Source: Adiantum capillus-veneris
Lineage: Eukaryota > Streptophyta > Polypodiopsida > Polypodiales > Pteridaceae
Direction of reading: 5' to 3'
NCBI GenBank assembly: GCA_014529385.2
Contig: CM043967.1
Span: 84,078,278-84,142,277 of the forward strand
Length of the DNA stretch: 64,000 nucleotides
Shown: in pieces, positions 1-11,690 of the stretch
How positions within the stretch are numbered: position 1 is the first letter of the stretch
How the letters are laid out: each line of letters begins with the position of its first letter
Program-made: the position numbers and the translations under genes
The notes under the pieces: generated by a model
Database searches by the model: none
What the model saw: the letters and a program-made list of their open reading frames with translations, nothing else
Told to the model about the DNA's origin: nothing

Positions 1-865
1 TATTATTTGGCCAAAAATTAGCCAAAAGTATTTGCACACTCATATATACATATTCTCATTCCAGGCATCATGATTGTCAAAAGTCTATCGATACGACTCA
101 TTATTATGCTTGATAAGACGTAAAACTAGATAAAAAGCAAATAAAAAAGCAAAAATTAAGCAAAAAAAACACACTTTATACACTATATACATGAATTGTC
201 ATAATCTTGTAGCTCATGATCTTACAACAGGTAGCTACTCTCCCCTTCCCATTTTTAGTCATTTTGGATGAAGGTTTCTGCAATGTGCATGGGCGAGAAC
301 ACCGTGTCCATTCATGCAATGTGTCCCTATTATGCCGATGGAAGAGATGTATGGGGTAACAATGTGATGTGCAAGATGTGGGTACTAAATTGAGTGTTTA
401 GTGGTTTTGTTGTCAAGGCTCCATCTCTCCTACGTGGTCCGAACAAAAGTGTTTGAAGATGGCACGCTTTTTCTTTGATTGCTGGTTGGTGGAGTACCAT
501 TTTCTTGATTTCCATGGTTCTGTGGCATCTTTGGTATCCACTTGGACTTGGTTGTTATGGTTGATGGAGACGGTTGAGCTAGTTGTCAAAGTGGTTGTTT
601 TGGTCTCCATTTCCAAGGTGGCTTGGTTGGTCAGGGTTGGTTGGATTGTGTTCGTTTCGGAATCCAATGAGACATGGGTTGGCTCATTGGGGTTTTTTGC
701 TATGTTTTGGTTGCCTCTTCTAAGTATAACTACGTTGAGGCTGTCCAGATTGTGTTGGAGGAAGATGTCTCTTTGGTGTGGTGGGCACTTCTAGATTTGT
801 TGGCTTTGGTATCCATAATTACTTAGGCTTGTTTGCCACGATGAACTTCTTCACCCATACCTGTC
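1..865 (-). pseudogene. Big3 remnant: tail downstream of the post-integrase protease-like domain
   Basis: No open frame of useful length remains. By eye the stretch aligns with 15840-16700 on the same strand, with shared blocks near 20-40/15865-15885, 325-365/16225-16265, 425-445/16330-16350 and 790-860/16645-16700. That region of Big1 lies just downstream of its second protease-like domain. The sense strand is therefore minus, and the encoded residues (e.g. 413-667) are Asn/Thr/Gln-rich low complexity. Alignment stops at 865, where a reversed Gy-family LTR begins. The missing continuation of the same element is found inverted at 43382-43632. The function of the tail is unknown. Confidence 0.6.
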
Positions 866-956
866 TGTTTGGAGATGGGGAGACTGGTTGCTTAGAAAAA
901 TCAACAATTCTTCACAGACTTCACCATCAACATGTCACTTCTCTCCCAAAACCAAC

Positions 957-1029
<73 letters not shown>

Positions 1030-1187
1030 ATTATGACAGCTAAGAGGGACTGTAAGAGATGTACACATAATCAGAGAGTACACAGTATAACGCAGCATAG
1101 TATATTAGAGAGGGAAGGGAAAATTAAGAGAATCTACAAAAGAAAGGCCTAAAGATTGTAGCCCCAAACTCCACGGAACCTCTTGAG
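866..1187 (-). repeat. Gy-family LTR fragment, reversed orientation
   Basis: The sequence is the reverse complement of the 3' half of the Gy2 LTR (compare 47030-47705). It starts with the reversed LTR terminus at 866 and runs back through the block that reads 'agccccaaactccacgg' near 1160-1176. It is followed directly by about 44 bp of the same LTR end in plus orientation, giving an inverted repeat of about 40 bp (866-908 against 1188-1231). It is either the left part of an older reversed LTR into which Gy1 inserted, or a rearranged 5' LTR of Gy1. Confidence 0.75.
961..1025. repeat. (CA)n microsatellite, 65 bp
   Basis: A pure CA run lies inside the reversed Gy LTR. The same place in the Gy2 LTRs holds a short GT run (47570-47584 and 53944-53958), so the tract is an expansion of an LTR-internal microsatellite. 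Confidence 0.95.
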
Positions 1188-1231
1188 AAATTTTGATTTG
1201 TCTAAGCAACCGGTCTTCCCATCTCCCAATA
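1188..1231 (+). repeat. 3' end of Gy1 5' LTR (remnant)
   Basis: The last ~44 bp of a Gy LTR in plus orientation, ending at the same place relative to the primer site as the Gy2 5' LTR. The terminal CA has become TA. Confidence 0.7.
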
Positions 1232-1232
1232 G

Positions 1233-1244
1233 TGGTATCGGAGC
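1233..1244 (+). other. Gy1 primer binding site (initiator tRNA-Met type)
   Basis: Reads TGGTATCGGAGC, one change from the TGGTATCAGAGC site used by many plant LTR elements and present in Gy2 at 47707-47718. It lies directly after the LTR remnant. Confidence 0.85.
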
Positions 1245-2569
1245 TTTGGTTCAAGTTACTCAGCACGCGAGTTTAAATTTTTGAAGGAATTCTTGAATTG
1301 GCAAATTAATCGGCAATTTATTCTACAATTCTACTTATCAACAACATAATCGGGTATGTGCAATATTTAATTCGAGATAATTGCTAATTTTGACGGATTT
1401 GTGAAGACATGCAGGTGAACAATCGCGAAGAAGCTTATTTTGAAGAACTTTGAGAAATTTATGATCCCGAGTCGGCATTGGAATCCATGGAAGGAGTATA
1501 GAAGCGGTGGAGAATTGAGGAGAGGTGGAAGAAGTGGATTAGAAGCCCAAAGTTTAAGCTTGGAAAACATTGAATCCCTTCAAGGCACAACCAAAAGTAC
1601 ACTAAGAAAAGACAACAATATTAGAGTAGCCGACCAAGGGTCGTTGTGGGAATCATCCCTTGCCTACAAAAGCCATCTCTGTTGACCTGCATGAATTGCA
1701 GCAAAAAAAGCTACCAAATTGGTCGCCTTGGTGTTGGGGGCATTCCCTCCTTCATGCATGCAGGCTGAGAAACCCCACGAAAGCCGCCATCAAACTCCAC
1801 TCTGCGAGCTGTTGTTGGCCCCTGTCTGTTTATCTCCATCCATGACTAGTGTCTACACACACTTTTTAAAAGAAGGCGGGGCTTAATTAACTTGCAATTG
1901 TCCGGCCTCCCTTGAGTAATTAAGGCCACCCCTTTAAGAGCCGTTCTCCCCCCCTTTTTCAACATATGCGGCCGGTCATTGCGGGCAAGCATTAAATCAT
2001 TGACTGCTATCATCCAAAATCTTTGCGACCACCTTTGAATTTTCTCGACTGCCACCAAATGCTAAGGCCATTGCCTACCCAAGGTCTATTCAAACTAAAC
2101 CTTTTATCTAGCTTGCAAACCCCAATAACCGACCCAAAACTGCTCGAACAAGCCATCATCAATTACTCCTATCAATAAGAAGCTTCATTTCTTCTTTCAA
2201 GCAAATCAAAAATCCAAAATTGTAATGCAGATATCAAAGCTGTATTAAAGATTATCATATCCAAAAGCTTTTGAATTGACTGATTGCCATTTCTTTTGGG
2301 ACAAGGGAGATTGGGTGCCGATGGAAATTCAATTGATCTACAAACCAACGACTCAATTGATTATCATTCTCAACCAAAACTCGCTGCACCATATTTCGAG
2401 ACTGGGCGCCCATTTATTCTTGCTTATTCCTTATTCTTATTTATTTACTTTTTTTTGGCATTATCCTGCATATCATCAAATACATATATATACTTACAGC
2501 CATTTATTTAAAAAAAATAAAAAAATAAATGAAAATATCAAAAAAATAAAGAAAGAAAAGCACGCAATC
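1245..2569 (+). other. Gy1 untranslated leader
   Basis: Non-coding stretch between primer site and gag. Its last part is T- and A-rich (about 2440-2560) and corresponds to the A-rich leader of Gy2 before 48854. Parts near 2276-2320 match the Gy2 leader around 48525-48565. No other feature is supported. Confidence 0.6.
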
Positions 2570-3296
2570 ATGGCACATCTTCCACAGGCACCCACAATTG
2601 TTGAGCAGCTTGCTAATCTACAACAATCTCTCACTTATGAATGCATGCAAAGGCAATAGCTTGAAGATAAATGATTGCATTCTACATGCATAGAATTTTC
2701 ACCGGCACCAAAGCAAAACAAAATTAGCAGAAAAGCCTTCATCTTCAAGGATTTTGATTGCACTAAAGATGCTAGCACGGTTCTAGCATGGGTTAGTCAA
2801 TTAGATGACTATTTTCATGATGAAGACTTTCCCAAACCTGAAATGGTAAAGTGTGCATCAAATAATCTCACCAGTAGCATTGCATTGTGGTGGAATGCCA
2901 CCAAACAACATGGTAAAAGATGATTGGCATGCATTCAAAAAGTTGTTATTACCTCAATTTTTGCCCACACAGTGTAAAGCTCAAGCACTACGCCAGTGGG
3001 ATTTAACTCGACAGGGTCGAAATAAAGATGTACAGGGCTACACTGATCATTTTTGGAACTGTTTAATTCAATTGCAAGCTATTGAACAATCACAAGAAAC
3101 TGAAGCATAAGTATATATCAGGTTTAGCACTACAAATTGGTGCTAAGGTAGATATGTTTGAACCAGAATCACTTTCAAAGGCTATTAAATTGGTCCTTAA
3201 TGCGGAGAAGAAGAAAGGTGGACAATTGTCTCGCACCGAACAAACTGCTAACACTAATCATCACAAAAGATCTTCTTTCTCTCCTAACTTTGACAG
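2570..3296 (+). pseudogene. gag: Gy1 gag, N-terminal part (decayed)
   Basis: The translation follows the Gy2 Gag from its first residues (both start at an ATG preceded by a GCACGCAATC block), through the tryptophan-rich Gag core, to just before the nucleocapsid. Gag would form the cytoplasmic virus-like particle. The frame is broken by stops (e.g. after 2656) and by shifts near 2915 and 3100. At 3296 the coding match stops inside a Gag linker and resumes at 5880, so a foreign segment has been inserted. Identity to Gy2 is clear but the copy is old and cannot be translated. Confidence 0.85.
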
Positions 3297-5879
3297 TGAG
3301 GCGGTCCGGGGCGGGCAACACGAAGAGTGGCCTCTAAACACCCTTCAAGGCTCTCGTGCTCCTCAATTGGGGCTGGGGCAAGCACAATCAAAGATAACAA
3401 CAACCCACATCCAGAAACCCAAACAAGAAAGGGGGCACCACCTAGTTGTAGATTCGAACTAGGACGCACGTGATATCTCCTTGTAATCAAACACACAAAG
3501 GGAGGGGAATGCAAGATAGCCACACACACCAAACACGAACATTCACCACGCCAGAGAGAGGTAAAGAGCACAAATCAACTTGAGCAACTCAGTCTTAGCC
3601 TTAAAGACTAGATGCACACAAAGCTTGATGAGAAACAGAGAGATAACACAAAACTTGACATTGTTGTCAATACTCAAATTGTCTTAGGGTCACGGGAGCC
3701 CTCTCACCGAGCACCCTCTTACAATTGCATTTTTTAGGCAAACAATTCAACAAGCCCTCAAACCACCAAGCATGAAATGGCACAACAGACTTCAAGGACA
3801 ATATACCTTCAACCACCTGATGAGCCAACTTATCAAATCAATTTGGAGAGAAGAGTCGTAGTTGCAGCATACAATTGCACCCAAAACTATATATCTTATT
3901 TATGCACAAGAGTAGGCTACAAGTGTGATAAGGTGAAGAGTATGGCATCACTCCACTCCTCTAGATGGCATAACTAACTTCAAGCTTCTCCATGCACCTA
4001 TGTGTAGTGATGGAATAGAGCACTCACAATGCACACACTCTACACAACTATGCTTGAAGAGTGGTGTGTTATGTGTTGAGAATGGTGTGGTGTAGTGTGA
4101 TCATGTGATGATTTACAAGGGAGACAAGGGCTCTATTTATAGGTTTTAGAAGCCCCGATTAGGATTAAGCCTAATCAAGTTTATTTGAAGAAATAAAAGA
4201 TTATGCATATTTTTATTTTTTTAAATGAGGGTGGGTCTCTCTTGTCCTTTCAGTCACATGGATGTGGGCTCAAGGGAAGAGAATTATTGAGGGTGAAAGG
4301 AGAGAGGATTGGGTGAATAATTTGGGAGTGCCTACTCTAATAGATAGTAGAGGGTGCATTTTTACCATAAGGTTAGTGGTTAGTAATAATCACTACAAAA
4401 CATTTACAGAATCATTCACCAAATGGTGAGATATATGATGAGCAAAGTTAGAGAAGGGATAAGCTTGTAAACAGAGGTTGAATCTTTGGAGAAGTTGATA
4501 TTCACCTCTTTACATCACCGAAAGAAGAAGCGGTCAGCATGGCGAAGTTGCACGTGTCGATGAAGCTATGTTATCTCGAAACCTTGGATAATTCATGATA
4601 AAAGAATTCATTTGCAGAGGTTACCCTTGGATTTTTGCTGATTTTTTGGAGTTCTTAGAAAGTTGAAGAGGATATGGTAATATGGACATATATGTAGAGA
4701 GAAAGGGGAGCACATAGGGTGTAGAAATGGAGGATGAAGGCTATGGAGGTGTGAGAGAAGTGGCAATGGTGAAGAGGGTGAATTAGGACATGGGAGTTGA
4801 AGGTTTGGGTGTGGGAAGGAGAGGGAGGAGTGTGTAAGAGTGAGTAGGTGTGTGGAAGGGTGAGAGAAATAGGAAGATCTTTTTGGTGTATGAGGTGGCA
4901 GTTTTGAAGTCGGCCATAAATTTCATGTAAAATCACCCTTGACTTCAAATTTTTTGAAAACATTATGAAAAATACTTGAGCTCACGGGCTACATTTTGTC
5001 TTTTGGAAGTATCCTCAAATTTGGATCATAAGAAGGTGCCAAAATTCGAGCAAAAAGCTGTCCCTGCAGCACCTAATAAAGCTTGAAGTGGGTCACTATT
5101 TGATTCTTTTTCCTTTGTAGTCCTCCAAGTGAGCCCCCCATACATCAACCATGACATAATATTTCTAAGGAGCTTGCACACATGTATGGTATATGATAAG
5201 TATCAAATATAATATATACTTGTGGGATAAAAAGATAGGCTAGCTAGTCATGAAAAATGGACACATGGGATGCATGGTGGTAAAAAATATATAAAATAAA
5301 GGGAGTAAAATCATGAGGGAAGGGACCCTCAATTATTCTCTACTTTGAGTGATTTATGGAATTTATTTGAAGATGAAATCTATTTACTTGTGAATATTTA
5401 ACTGAGAGGAATGGAAAAAAATATATGGAGCCGATAAGGTTATTGGTATATTTTTACGGTGAAGTCACATAAGGGTTTTTTGAAGGGTTGTGTGAGTAGA
5501 GCTTAAGGGATAGAATAATAGTAAAATATGTATAAGGAATGACACGTGATGGAAGCTAGCATACTTAGGCCTGATAACGCATGCCTAGGAATATATATTT
5601 ATATAAATACAAAGAAATTGAAAAAAAACCTTTTAAACCTAGGTTCTTTATTTGATAGAAAATATTTACATGTAAAGAGGATCATAATAATATAAATTAA
5701 TTTTTTTGTCTCCTAGCCCAATGACTCGCTCAATGATTTGATAAAAAAATATGATAAAAACCCAAAACGCACGCACACTATTTACAATGAAAAAGCGAGC
5801 TTAGTCATTGTGCTAGGGTGTTTTTGTGGGGTGAAGTGGCTTTTTAAAATATTTTATGAGAGCCGAAAAATGGCTATCA
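3297..5879. mobile_element. 2.58-kb insertion of unknown class inside Gy1 gag
   Basis: The Gy1 coding match breaks at 3296 and resumes at 5880. The insert begins TG and ends CA and is bounded by ACAG at 3293-3296 and 5880-5883, as expected of an LTR-type insertion. No retrotransposon protein, second LTR, primer site or terminal inverted repeat can be seen inside. A CTATTTATA box lies near 4131-4139. It could be a long solo LTR or a non-autonomous element. The open frames seen in it are short and low in complexity. Confidence 0.6.
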
Positions 5880-6740
5880 ACAGGAACAAACATCAAAACC
5901 GTACATTCTTCAAGAGATGCAAATTTGACAACTCTACTAGACAGCTTCTCAACCCTATGGCAACAACAACAACAACACCTATCACCAAGGCAACCAAAAT
6001 CCTTCCAACCAACTTCCTACTCAAAACTCTAATGGTAACAAAAAGGAGAAGTGTTTCAAATGTTTCTAGTATGGTCACTATGCAAATAAGTGCCCAAAAG
6101 GTCCTGCTAAGAGCATTGGCCAACCCAATGGCCAATCCAATGGAGTCACCCAGAATCCAAACCAAAGATCTTTCAATAGGAACCACCCCAATGGTGCTAC
6201 ATTTGGCCTCATCAAAGATGCTAATCCCAATGATAATGAAGTTGAAGCCAATCACGATGAGGAATATGATCCTGAGTATGATCAAGATGACAACCCATCT
6301 TCAGGTACTCCTATATCTACTCACACTTTGTTTAAAGTGCAAGGCATAGTCAAGGGTGAAAGTGTCACCATTCTTTTAGTTGATAGCAGTAGCCATGATT
6401 TTGTTTTTGCACGGTTGGCACAAAAAACTCTCTCTCTCTCTATATTTTTGTCACCTCACAAAGTCAAAACTAATTTTTATAATCAACATTTTAATTGCAA
6501 AACCCAAGGCACTGTTGAAGTTTGCGTTGGTGATTCTACACAAGCTCGTACATTTCTGGTAGCACCATTGCATGGTCTTGACATGATTTTGAAAATTTTG
6601 TTCCGTCATGAATTTGATCCATTGATTAATTATAAAACATGTACCATGTCTCTCACTCATAATAATAAAAAATTTCCACTTCTCTCTCACTCAAGCCAAA
6701 AGAGAAATTCAAAAACAGGGAAAAACACATTTGGTGTTGG
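5880..6740 (+). pseudogene. Gy1 nucleocapsid and protease region (decayed)
   Basis: Continuation of Gy1 after the insertion. The coding frame of 6328-6750 matches the Gy2 aspartic protease region. The protease motif that reads D-D-G in Gy2 (near residue 412) has Val at the first position and Ser at the Gly here, so the enzyme would be dead. The zinc-knuckle region (about 6050-6110) is frameshifted. The product would have cleaved Gag-Pol inside particles. Confidence 0.75.
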
Positions 6741-8110
6741 TAAATCAAATCTTTGGCTGAAGCTGAAACCTCACATAACTCCTCACATGATGATTTTCTT
6801 TCACAATTTAAGCATTGTTTCATGCATGATCTGCCACCTGGAATTCCACCTTCACGCCTAGAGGACCACAAAATAAATATTATACTGGGTAGTGAACCTC
6901 TTTGTAGAGCACCTTACCATGTAAATCCGATTGCACATAGGGAGATACAAACTCAAATCACCGACTTGCTTGATTGATGACTTATAAGACCTAGTAGTTG
7001 ACCACACGGAGCTTCAATAGTTCTTGTTAAGAAGAAAAATGGAACTTATTGTATGTGTATTGACTACAAGGCTTTAAACAAGATCACCATCAAGAACACA
7101 TTCCCTATTCCTAGAGTGGATGTTCTGTTAGAAAAATTGAAAAGGGGCAAAATCTTCAGTAAAATTGACCTCGAATCAAGGTATCATCAAGTCAAAATGT
7201 ATGACCAAGATGTCGCCAAAACTGCTTTCAGAACACAAACGGGACATTATGAATTTCTCATCATGCCATTTGGTCAAACAAATTCACCAGCCACATTCAT
7301 ACGCATGATGAACATAATTTTCATTGATCATCAAGAATTTGTGATTGTATTCTTTGATGATATTATTGTATTCAGTAAATTGGAAAAAGAGCATAAAAAG
7401 AACTCAACACGTGTATTTGATCTGCTTGTACACAACCACTTGTATCTGAAGCTTGAAAAGAGTTCATTTTTCCAACCCCAAGAAAATTGACGCCATTCAA
7501 TCATGGCCTAGATCCAAAAAGTTGCATGAACTATGTTCTTTTCTTCGTCTATGCAGTTATTACAGGAAGTTTGTACATAACTTTGCTTACAAATCTCATT
7601 AACTCACTCTCTTGTTAAAGAAAAATTTTCTTATGCATGGTTTGATTTGCAAGAAAGTTCCTTTAATCCAGTCAAGAATGCTTTGATAAATGCACCTGTA
7701 CTACAGTTATCTGATTTTGATAGACCATTCTTTGTCGTACTCACTCATGCTAGTGGAAAAGGTATTTGTGCAGCTCTTCTACGAGATAACCATCCACTTG
7801 CATTTGAAAGTCATGAATTTAAACCATCTGGAGCAAAATTTAGTACATATGACAAAGAGTTGATGCTGTGGTACATGCTTTAAAAATTTGGAAACATTAT
7901 TTGATGGTTACTGATTTAATCATCCAAAATGATCAACAAAGTATCAAATCCTTACTCTGTCAACCCTTAATAGATGATAGACGTATTAAGTGGGTTGCCT
8001 TCATTCAGAGTTTTCAACCCAACATTCAATACCAACCCGGTAAGGAAATTGTTGTAGCTGACGCTTTGAGTCAAAGACCCTCTCTTAATAATCTATCAAC
8101 CATTACGGGT
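6741..8110 (+). pseudogene. Gy1 reverse transcriptase and RNase H (decayed)
   Basis: The match to Gy2 RT and RNase H is continuous with several stops. The catalytic block is visible at about 7350-7380 (Phe-Phe-Asp-Asp). RNase H begins near 7720. At about 7485 some 54 bp present in Gy2 are missing, and the frame then shifts. The enzyme would copy element RNA into DNA in the particle, but this copy cannot be made as one protein. Confidence 0.8.
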
Positions 8111-8717
8111 ACTTCGTTTGATTCAATGCCTGACACTTATGTACATGATGACGATTTCAAAACGACGTGGTTGCATATGATTGAAAATTCTATGCACACA
8201 TTTTTGGAATATACTATTCAAGAAAACTTTCTTTACTTCAAACAGAAATTGTGTGCAACTAAATCTTTTTGAGCATTTATCATTGACGAGTTGCACAAAC
8301 CACCCTATGCTAGACATAGAGGATTTTCTGCTGCTTTTTAGAACTTATGTCGTGATTTCTATTAGCCTGCTATGAGAAGTGATGTTACACACTATGTTTC
8401 AGCTTGTTTGATTTGCCAAAAGACCAAAGCCAGTAAAACAGGTAAGAAATTGGGGCTGTTATATCCTGTCTCCTTTCTTGAGAAACCTTGGGAACATATT
8501 TCAATGGATTTTGTTACTAGATTTCCAATCATTGTTCACAACCATGATATGATTTGGATTGTTATTGGCTATTTTTCTAAACAAGCATACTTCATTCCTT
8601 GTAAGAAAACACTCACAGCACATCAAGCTACACTTCTATTTCTTAAAGCTGTCTTTCCACATCATGGTTTGCCTAAAGTCATAATATCTGATTGAGATTC
8701 AAAATTTTATAGTGCTT
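8111..8717 (+). pseudogene. Gy1 integrase, N-terminal half (interrupted by Big2)
   Basis: Matches Gy2 integrase from the zinc-binding region (Cys pair near 8400-8425) to just past the second catalytic Asp (GATTGAGATTC at about 8690, where an Arg codon is now a stop). The match stops at TGCTT (8713-8717), where the LTR of Big2 starts. The remaining integrase of the same element begins with the same five bases on the minus strand at 45265. Gy1 is therefore split by Big2 and its two halves now lie in opposite orientations. Confidence 0.8.
8713..8717. repeat. Target-site duplication of Big2, left copy (TGCTT)
   Basis: TGCTT abuts the outer end of the Big2 LTR. The partner, inverted as AAGCA, is at 45261-45265 beside the other Big2 LTR. 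Both lie in homologous Gy integrase sequence at the same codon. Confidence 0.75.
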
Positions 8718-9502
8718 TGTGGGACGGGTGTCTAACCTCACTCCTATCTTATTCTAGATTTAGCGAGAATCACGATTAAATTGTCAATCCATGGGACGAA
8801 GCTGACTCAACTAGTGCATAGAGGCTACAAGAGGTTGTCAATCTCTCAAAAAACAACAAACAACTCGCATCTAACTCAAGCTAAACTCAAGTGACTGAAA
8901 TCACCAAAAGCTAATCGCTCATCGGCAAACAAGTCACATCTGTTACATCATCAAATGACATCCCAACGTAACAAAACTTCTAGGACATGTTTATAAGACC
9001 TAACCACACATGCTTATGGTCTCAAATCTCACTTTAGGTCAAGTGTAAAAATTGCAATTATTAACAGCAATGGATTTTTTACCTAGTTGTTTTTGACCCA
9101 GAATGCATCTAAATGCTTAGCAATGATGCCCCAATACCTCGCCTATACTTAGTTTTTGATTTTGAAGTGTAAATTCCTACTTATGATGTAATTAGACCGC
9201 GGGTCGACGATGCCAAAAGCTACAAAATATTGTAAAATGCTTACATCAATGCGTAGAGCTCTTACCTGCGGTTGCAACGCAACAGACGCGACTACAATGT
9301 GACAACCAGAAAGGGAGTTGGAATTTCAAGAAGGAGAGAAGTGAGCACTGTTAGCTCACGTTGTGTATTTCATTATCCAAATCTTGAAAAATAACTTACA
9401 AAAATTGGCTTTTATACCTTAGCCAAGGTTTTTGGTAGTCAAAACTAATAATCTGGAAACTCTAACTAAAGATGGGTAATGACAGTTGATACAATCTGGA
9501 AG
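8718..9502 (-). repeat. Big2 3' LTR, downstream part (split by Big1)
   Basis: Reverse complement of the complete Big2 LTR at 45266-46178, covering it from about base 135 to its end (TG at 8718 on the plus strand). Together with 28702-28835 it gives a 919-bp LTR, against 913 bp for the other copy. By eye the two differ by roughly a tenth of positions, so Big2 is old. Confidence 0.85.
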
Positions 9503-9507
9503 CTTGT

Positions 9508-10292
9508 TGTTACCCGGTCGCCACAACAGACATCTGCAGCATAGCTCTTTTGTACTAACATAATGTCAACCACTTCCTAGATAGAAAATCAATATGCGTC
9601 CAATCTCACCACTCTAGGTCATCACACCTTTTCGGCATCCAAACGAATCCAGAACGCCACGAAACTTAAGGAGAGGTATCACAACACTTAATGGCTCAAT
9701 CCTACCAAGTTTTGTCACCATCTAGGAAGGTACATAAACCACGATCCATCACAAAAAATGTGCAGAAAACTGAATTAGAAGTACTCGGAAAGGTCCTCCT
9801 TAAGCATAGAAACATTTGTCCATGGTCAAAACATCAAAAAACAACCATTTTAACCTCCAAATCAATGCATTTAGCTCACAAACAATCCGTCGCGAACCAC
9901 AACAAAATTGGAAATGATCACACTTAGATTGTAGAGCAAGAGACAAGGAACGCAATGTGCTATTCGGAAACAAATTCTGAATACCAGTTCAGGAGAAAAG
10001 AAGATTACAATTTGTAGTAGTAAGAGGCCTCCACAATGCATGTTTTTGATTCTTCCAGCTAATGATAAATCTCCCCTCAAAACTAAGGGTTTTGACTTTA
10101 AAAGTTAAGGGGGATTTCCCATGACCATCTGGCCTCTTACAAGGGTGTAGACTCAAAGAAGTAGAGAGGGTATTGTCTAATTACATCACGGTTACAACTC
10201 ATCCTAGGCTAAATTACATGGATTTCTTCAAAAAAATAGAGTGTTTACAGGGTTTAGTGTGTATGCCTGTATATGCCTGTATCCACCAAACA
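9508..10292 (-). repeat. Big1 3' LTR (785 bp)
   Basis: Begins TG and ends CA. It aligns along its length with 27829-28701, which has about 90 bp more near 27893-28010. It is preceded on the sense strand by a polypurine tract and followed by the duplication CTTGT. A decayed copy of the leader palindrome lies at 9732-9751. Confidence 0.9.
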
Positions 10293-10305
10293 TTCCTCCC
10301 TTCCT
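10293..10305 (-). other. Big1 polypurine tract
   Basis: The sense strand reads AGGAAGGGAGGAA directly before the LTR start, the expected plus-strand primer. Confidence 0.8.
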
Positions 10306-11690
10306 ATTCATTGCACGTCCTCATGCAAGCTGTCTCTGAGCAAGTCTATTGCCTTATTTTGAGCGTTGCAGTTCTTGCTTCAATCTTGACTTTGGTGGCC
10401 AGCTCTCTGAAGGGATTATTACTGAGGGTACTTTGGTAGGCGATGTGGCAGGTTGGCAGATCTCTTGTCATTGGATTGAATATGGAAGAGTCCACTTTGA
10501 AGAAGCATGTCATGAAAGCCTCTTCAGAGGTCTGCATGTAATGAGAGGGTAGAAACATGACTCTTGCATACAATCCCATGATGACATTCCTGCTTGGGAT
10601 TTCTGTCTCCATATTCCAACAAATGCCCCGCGTACCTTCAACAAAAACTTGCCAGGGATGCTCTGCTGCTTTGATATCACCAAAAGCTCTAATGCATGTG
10701 ATGAGCATTTTGGCAATCTTTACAAGCATCTGACAGGCAAGATCTGGGTCTCCTTCATCATGTTGATTACCCCTTTTAGAGTTTGAACCATGTAGTGCTC
10801 GGATGGTGGGTTGTTATTGAGAGGCTTTGTGATTACCGGGTAGTTTAGCACTGCCGATCTTTTGCTTTGCCAAATATAAAAACTATCCCAGGATCACCGT
10901 TTGTTGATGGGACAGTAAGTGGGGTCAATCTTGAGATGCTGGGGAGCATTCCTGTAATAGGTTTCATCGGTTCGTCGCTGATCAAACCATTTTTTCCGCC
11001 AGAGGGTTTGATTGTCTATGATGGTTTGAATCTGAAGGGTCGTAATAGGAACCTCTCTGTAGTCCCCTCTGCTGTTTGGTACAAGTTTGGGGAGCATCTT
11101 TTGCTGCCATAATTTGACTTCTTGCCGCATCAATGGCAGTGCGATCATCTTGTGCCCATGATTCTTTACTACCTCATCTGAAGTGATCATGAGGAGGGCA
11201 GCCAATTCCATCACTTTCAATTCATATTGCATATAAGCTTTGTGTGAAGGGTCCTTTACTTATGAGATCCAGTGTTGAATTTCATCCCTTGTCGACTCCG
11301 AGGTGGATGTTGTGACTGGATCTGCAGATTCCTACGTTCCTTTTCCAATCCTGGTAGTGGACACCTCTCTTTGATGAGCTTCAAACGTGGATTGTTCAAA
11401 TCCTCCTCCCTGCTCAAATTCCCCTGGGGCCTGCTGATATTTTGGCTGATCTGCTCTCAGAGTTGCTAAATCCCCTCTTGCCTAAGCCAATTGCCTTTTT
11501 AATTCTTCACTTCCTCATCCTTGGCCTGTTGTAGGGCCCTATGACCTGCCGTCATGATCTGTTCGCCGTCATATGGCTAAAGATAGAGTCCTAACAAATT
11601 TTCAAATCATAGCTAAGTCAATTGGTAGACTTCACACTCTCCTCGAAGCCTATCAACAAGCAATTGTAACCTAAGGATGGTGGTAGGATC
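10306..11690 (-). pseudogene. Big1 accessory gene, C-terminal part
   Basis: Two translated blocks (10346-10729 and 10894-11232) match the accessory gene of Big2 at 29000-29590 and 31210-31542. Shared landmarks are a Tyr-Glu-Leu-Lys start, a His-(Lys/Glu)-Met-Ile-Ala-Leu-Pro-Leu-Met block and a Met-Phe-Leu-Pro-Ser-His block. It sits between pol and the 3' LTR in the sense direction, the place where some plant elements carry envelope-like or other extra genes. I see no signal peptide or membrane segment and do not recognise the family. The N-terminal part of the same gene is on the plus strand at 12623-14830, so the gene is broken by a local inversion near 11.69 kb. Confidence 0.6.

Noticed and set aside
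778-1098. Frames encoding Thr-His or Cys-Val repeats
   Set aside because: They are translations of the (CA)n run.
5738-6349. 203-codon plus-strand frame as a gene
   Set aside because: A shifted reading of the Gy1 nucleocapsid-protease region.
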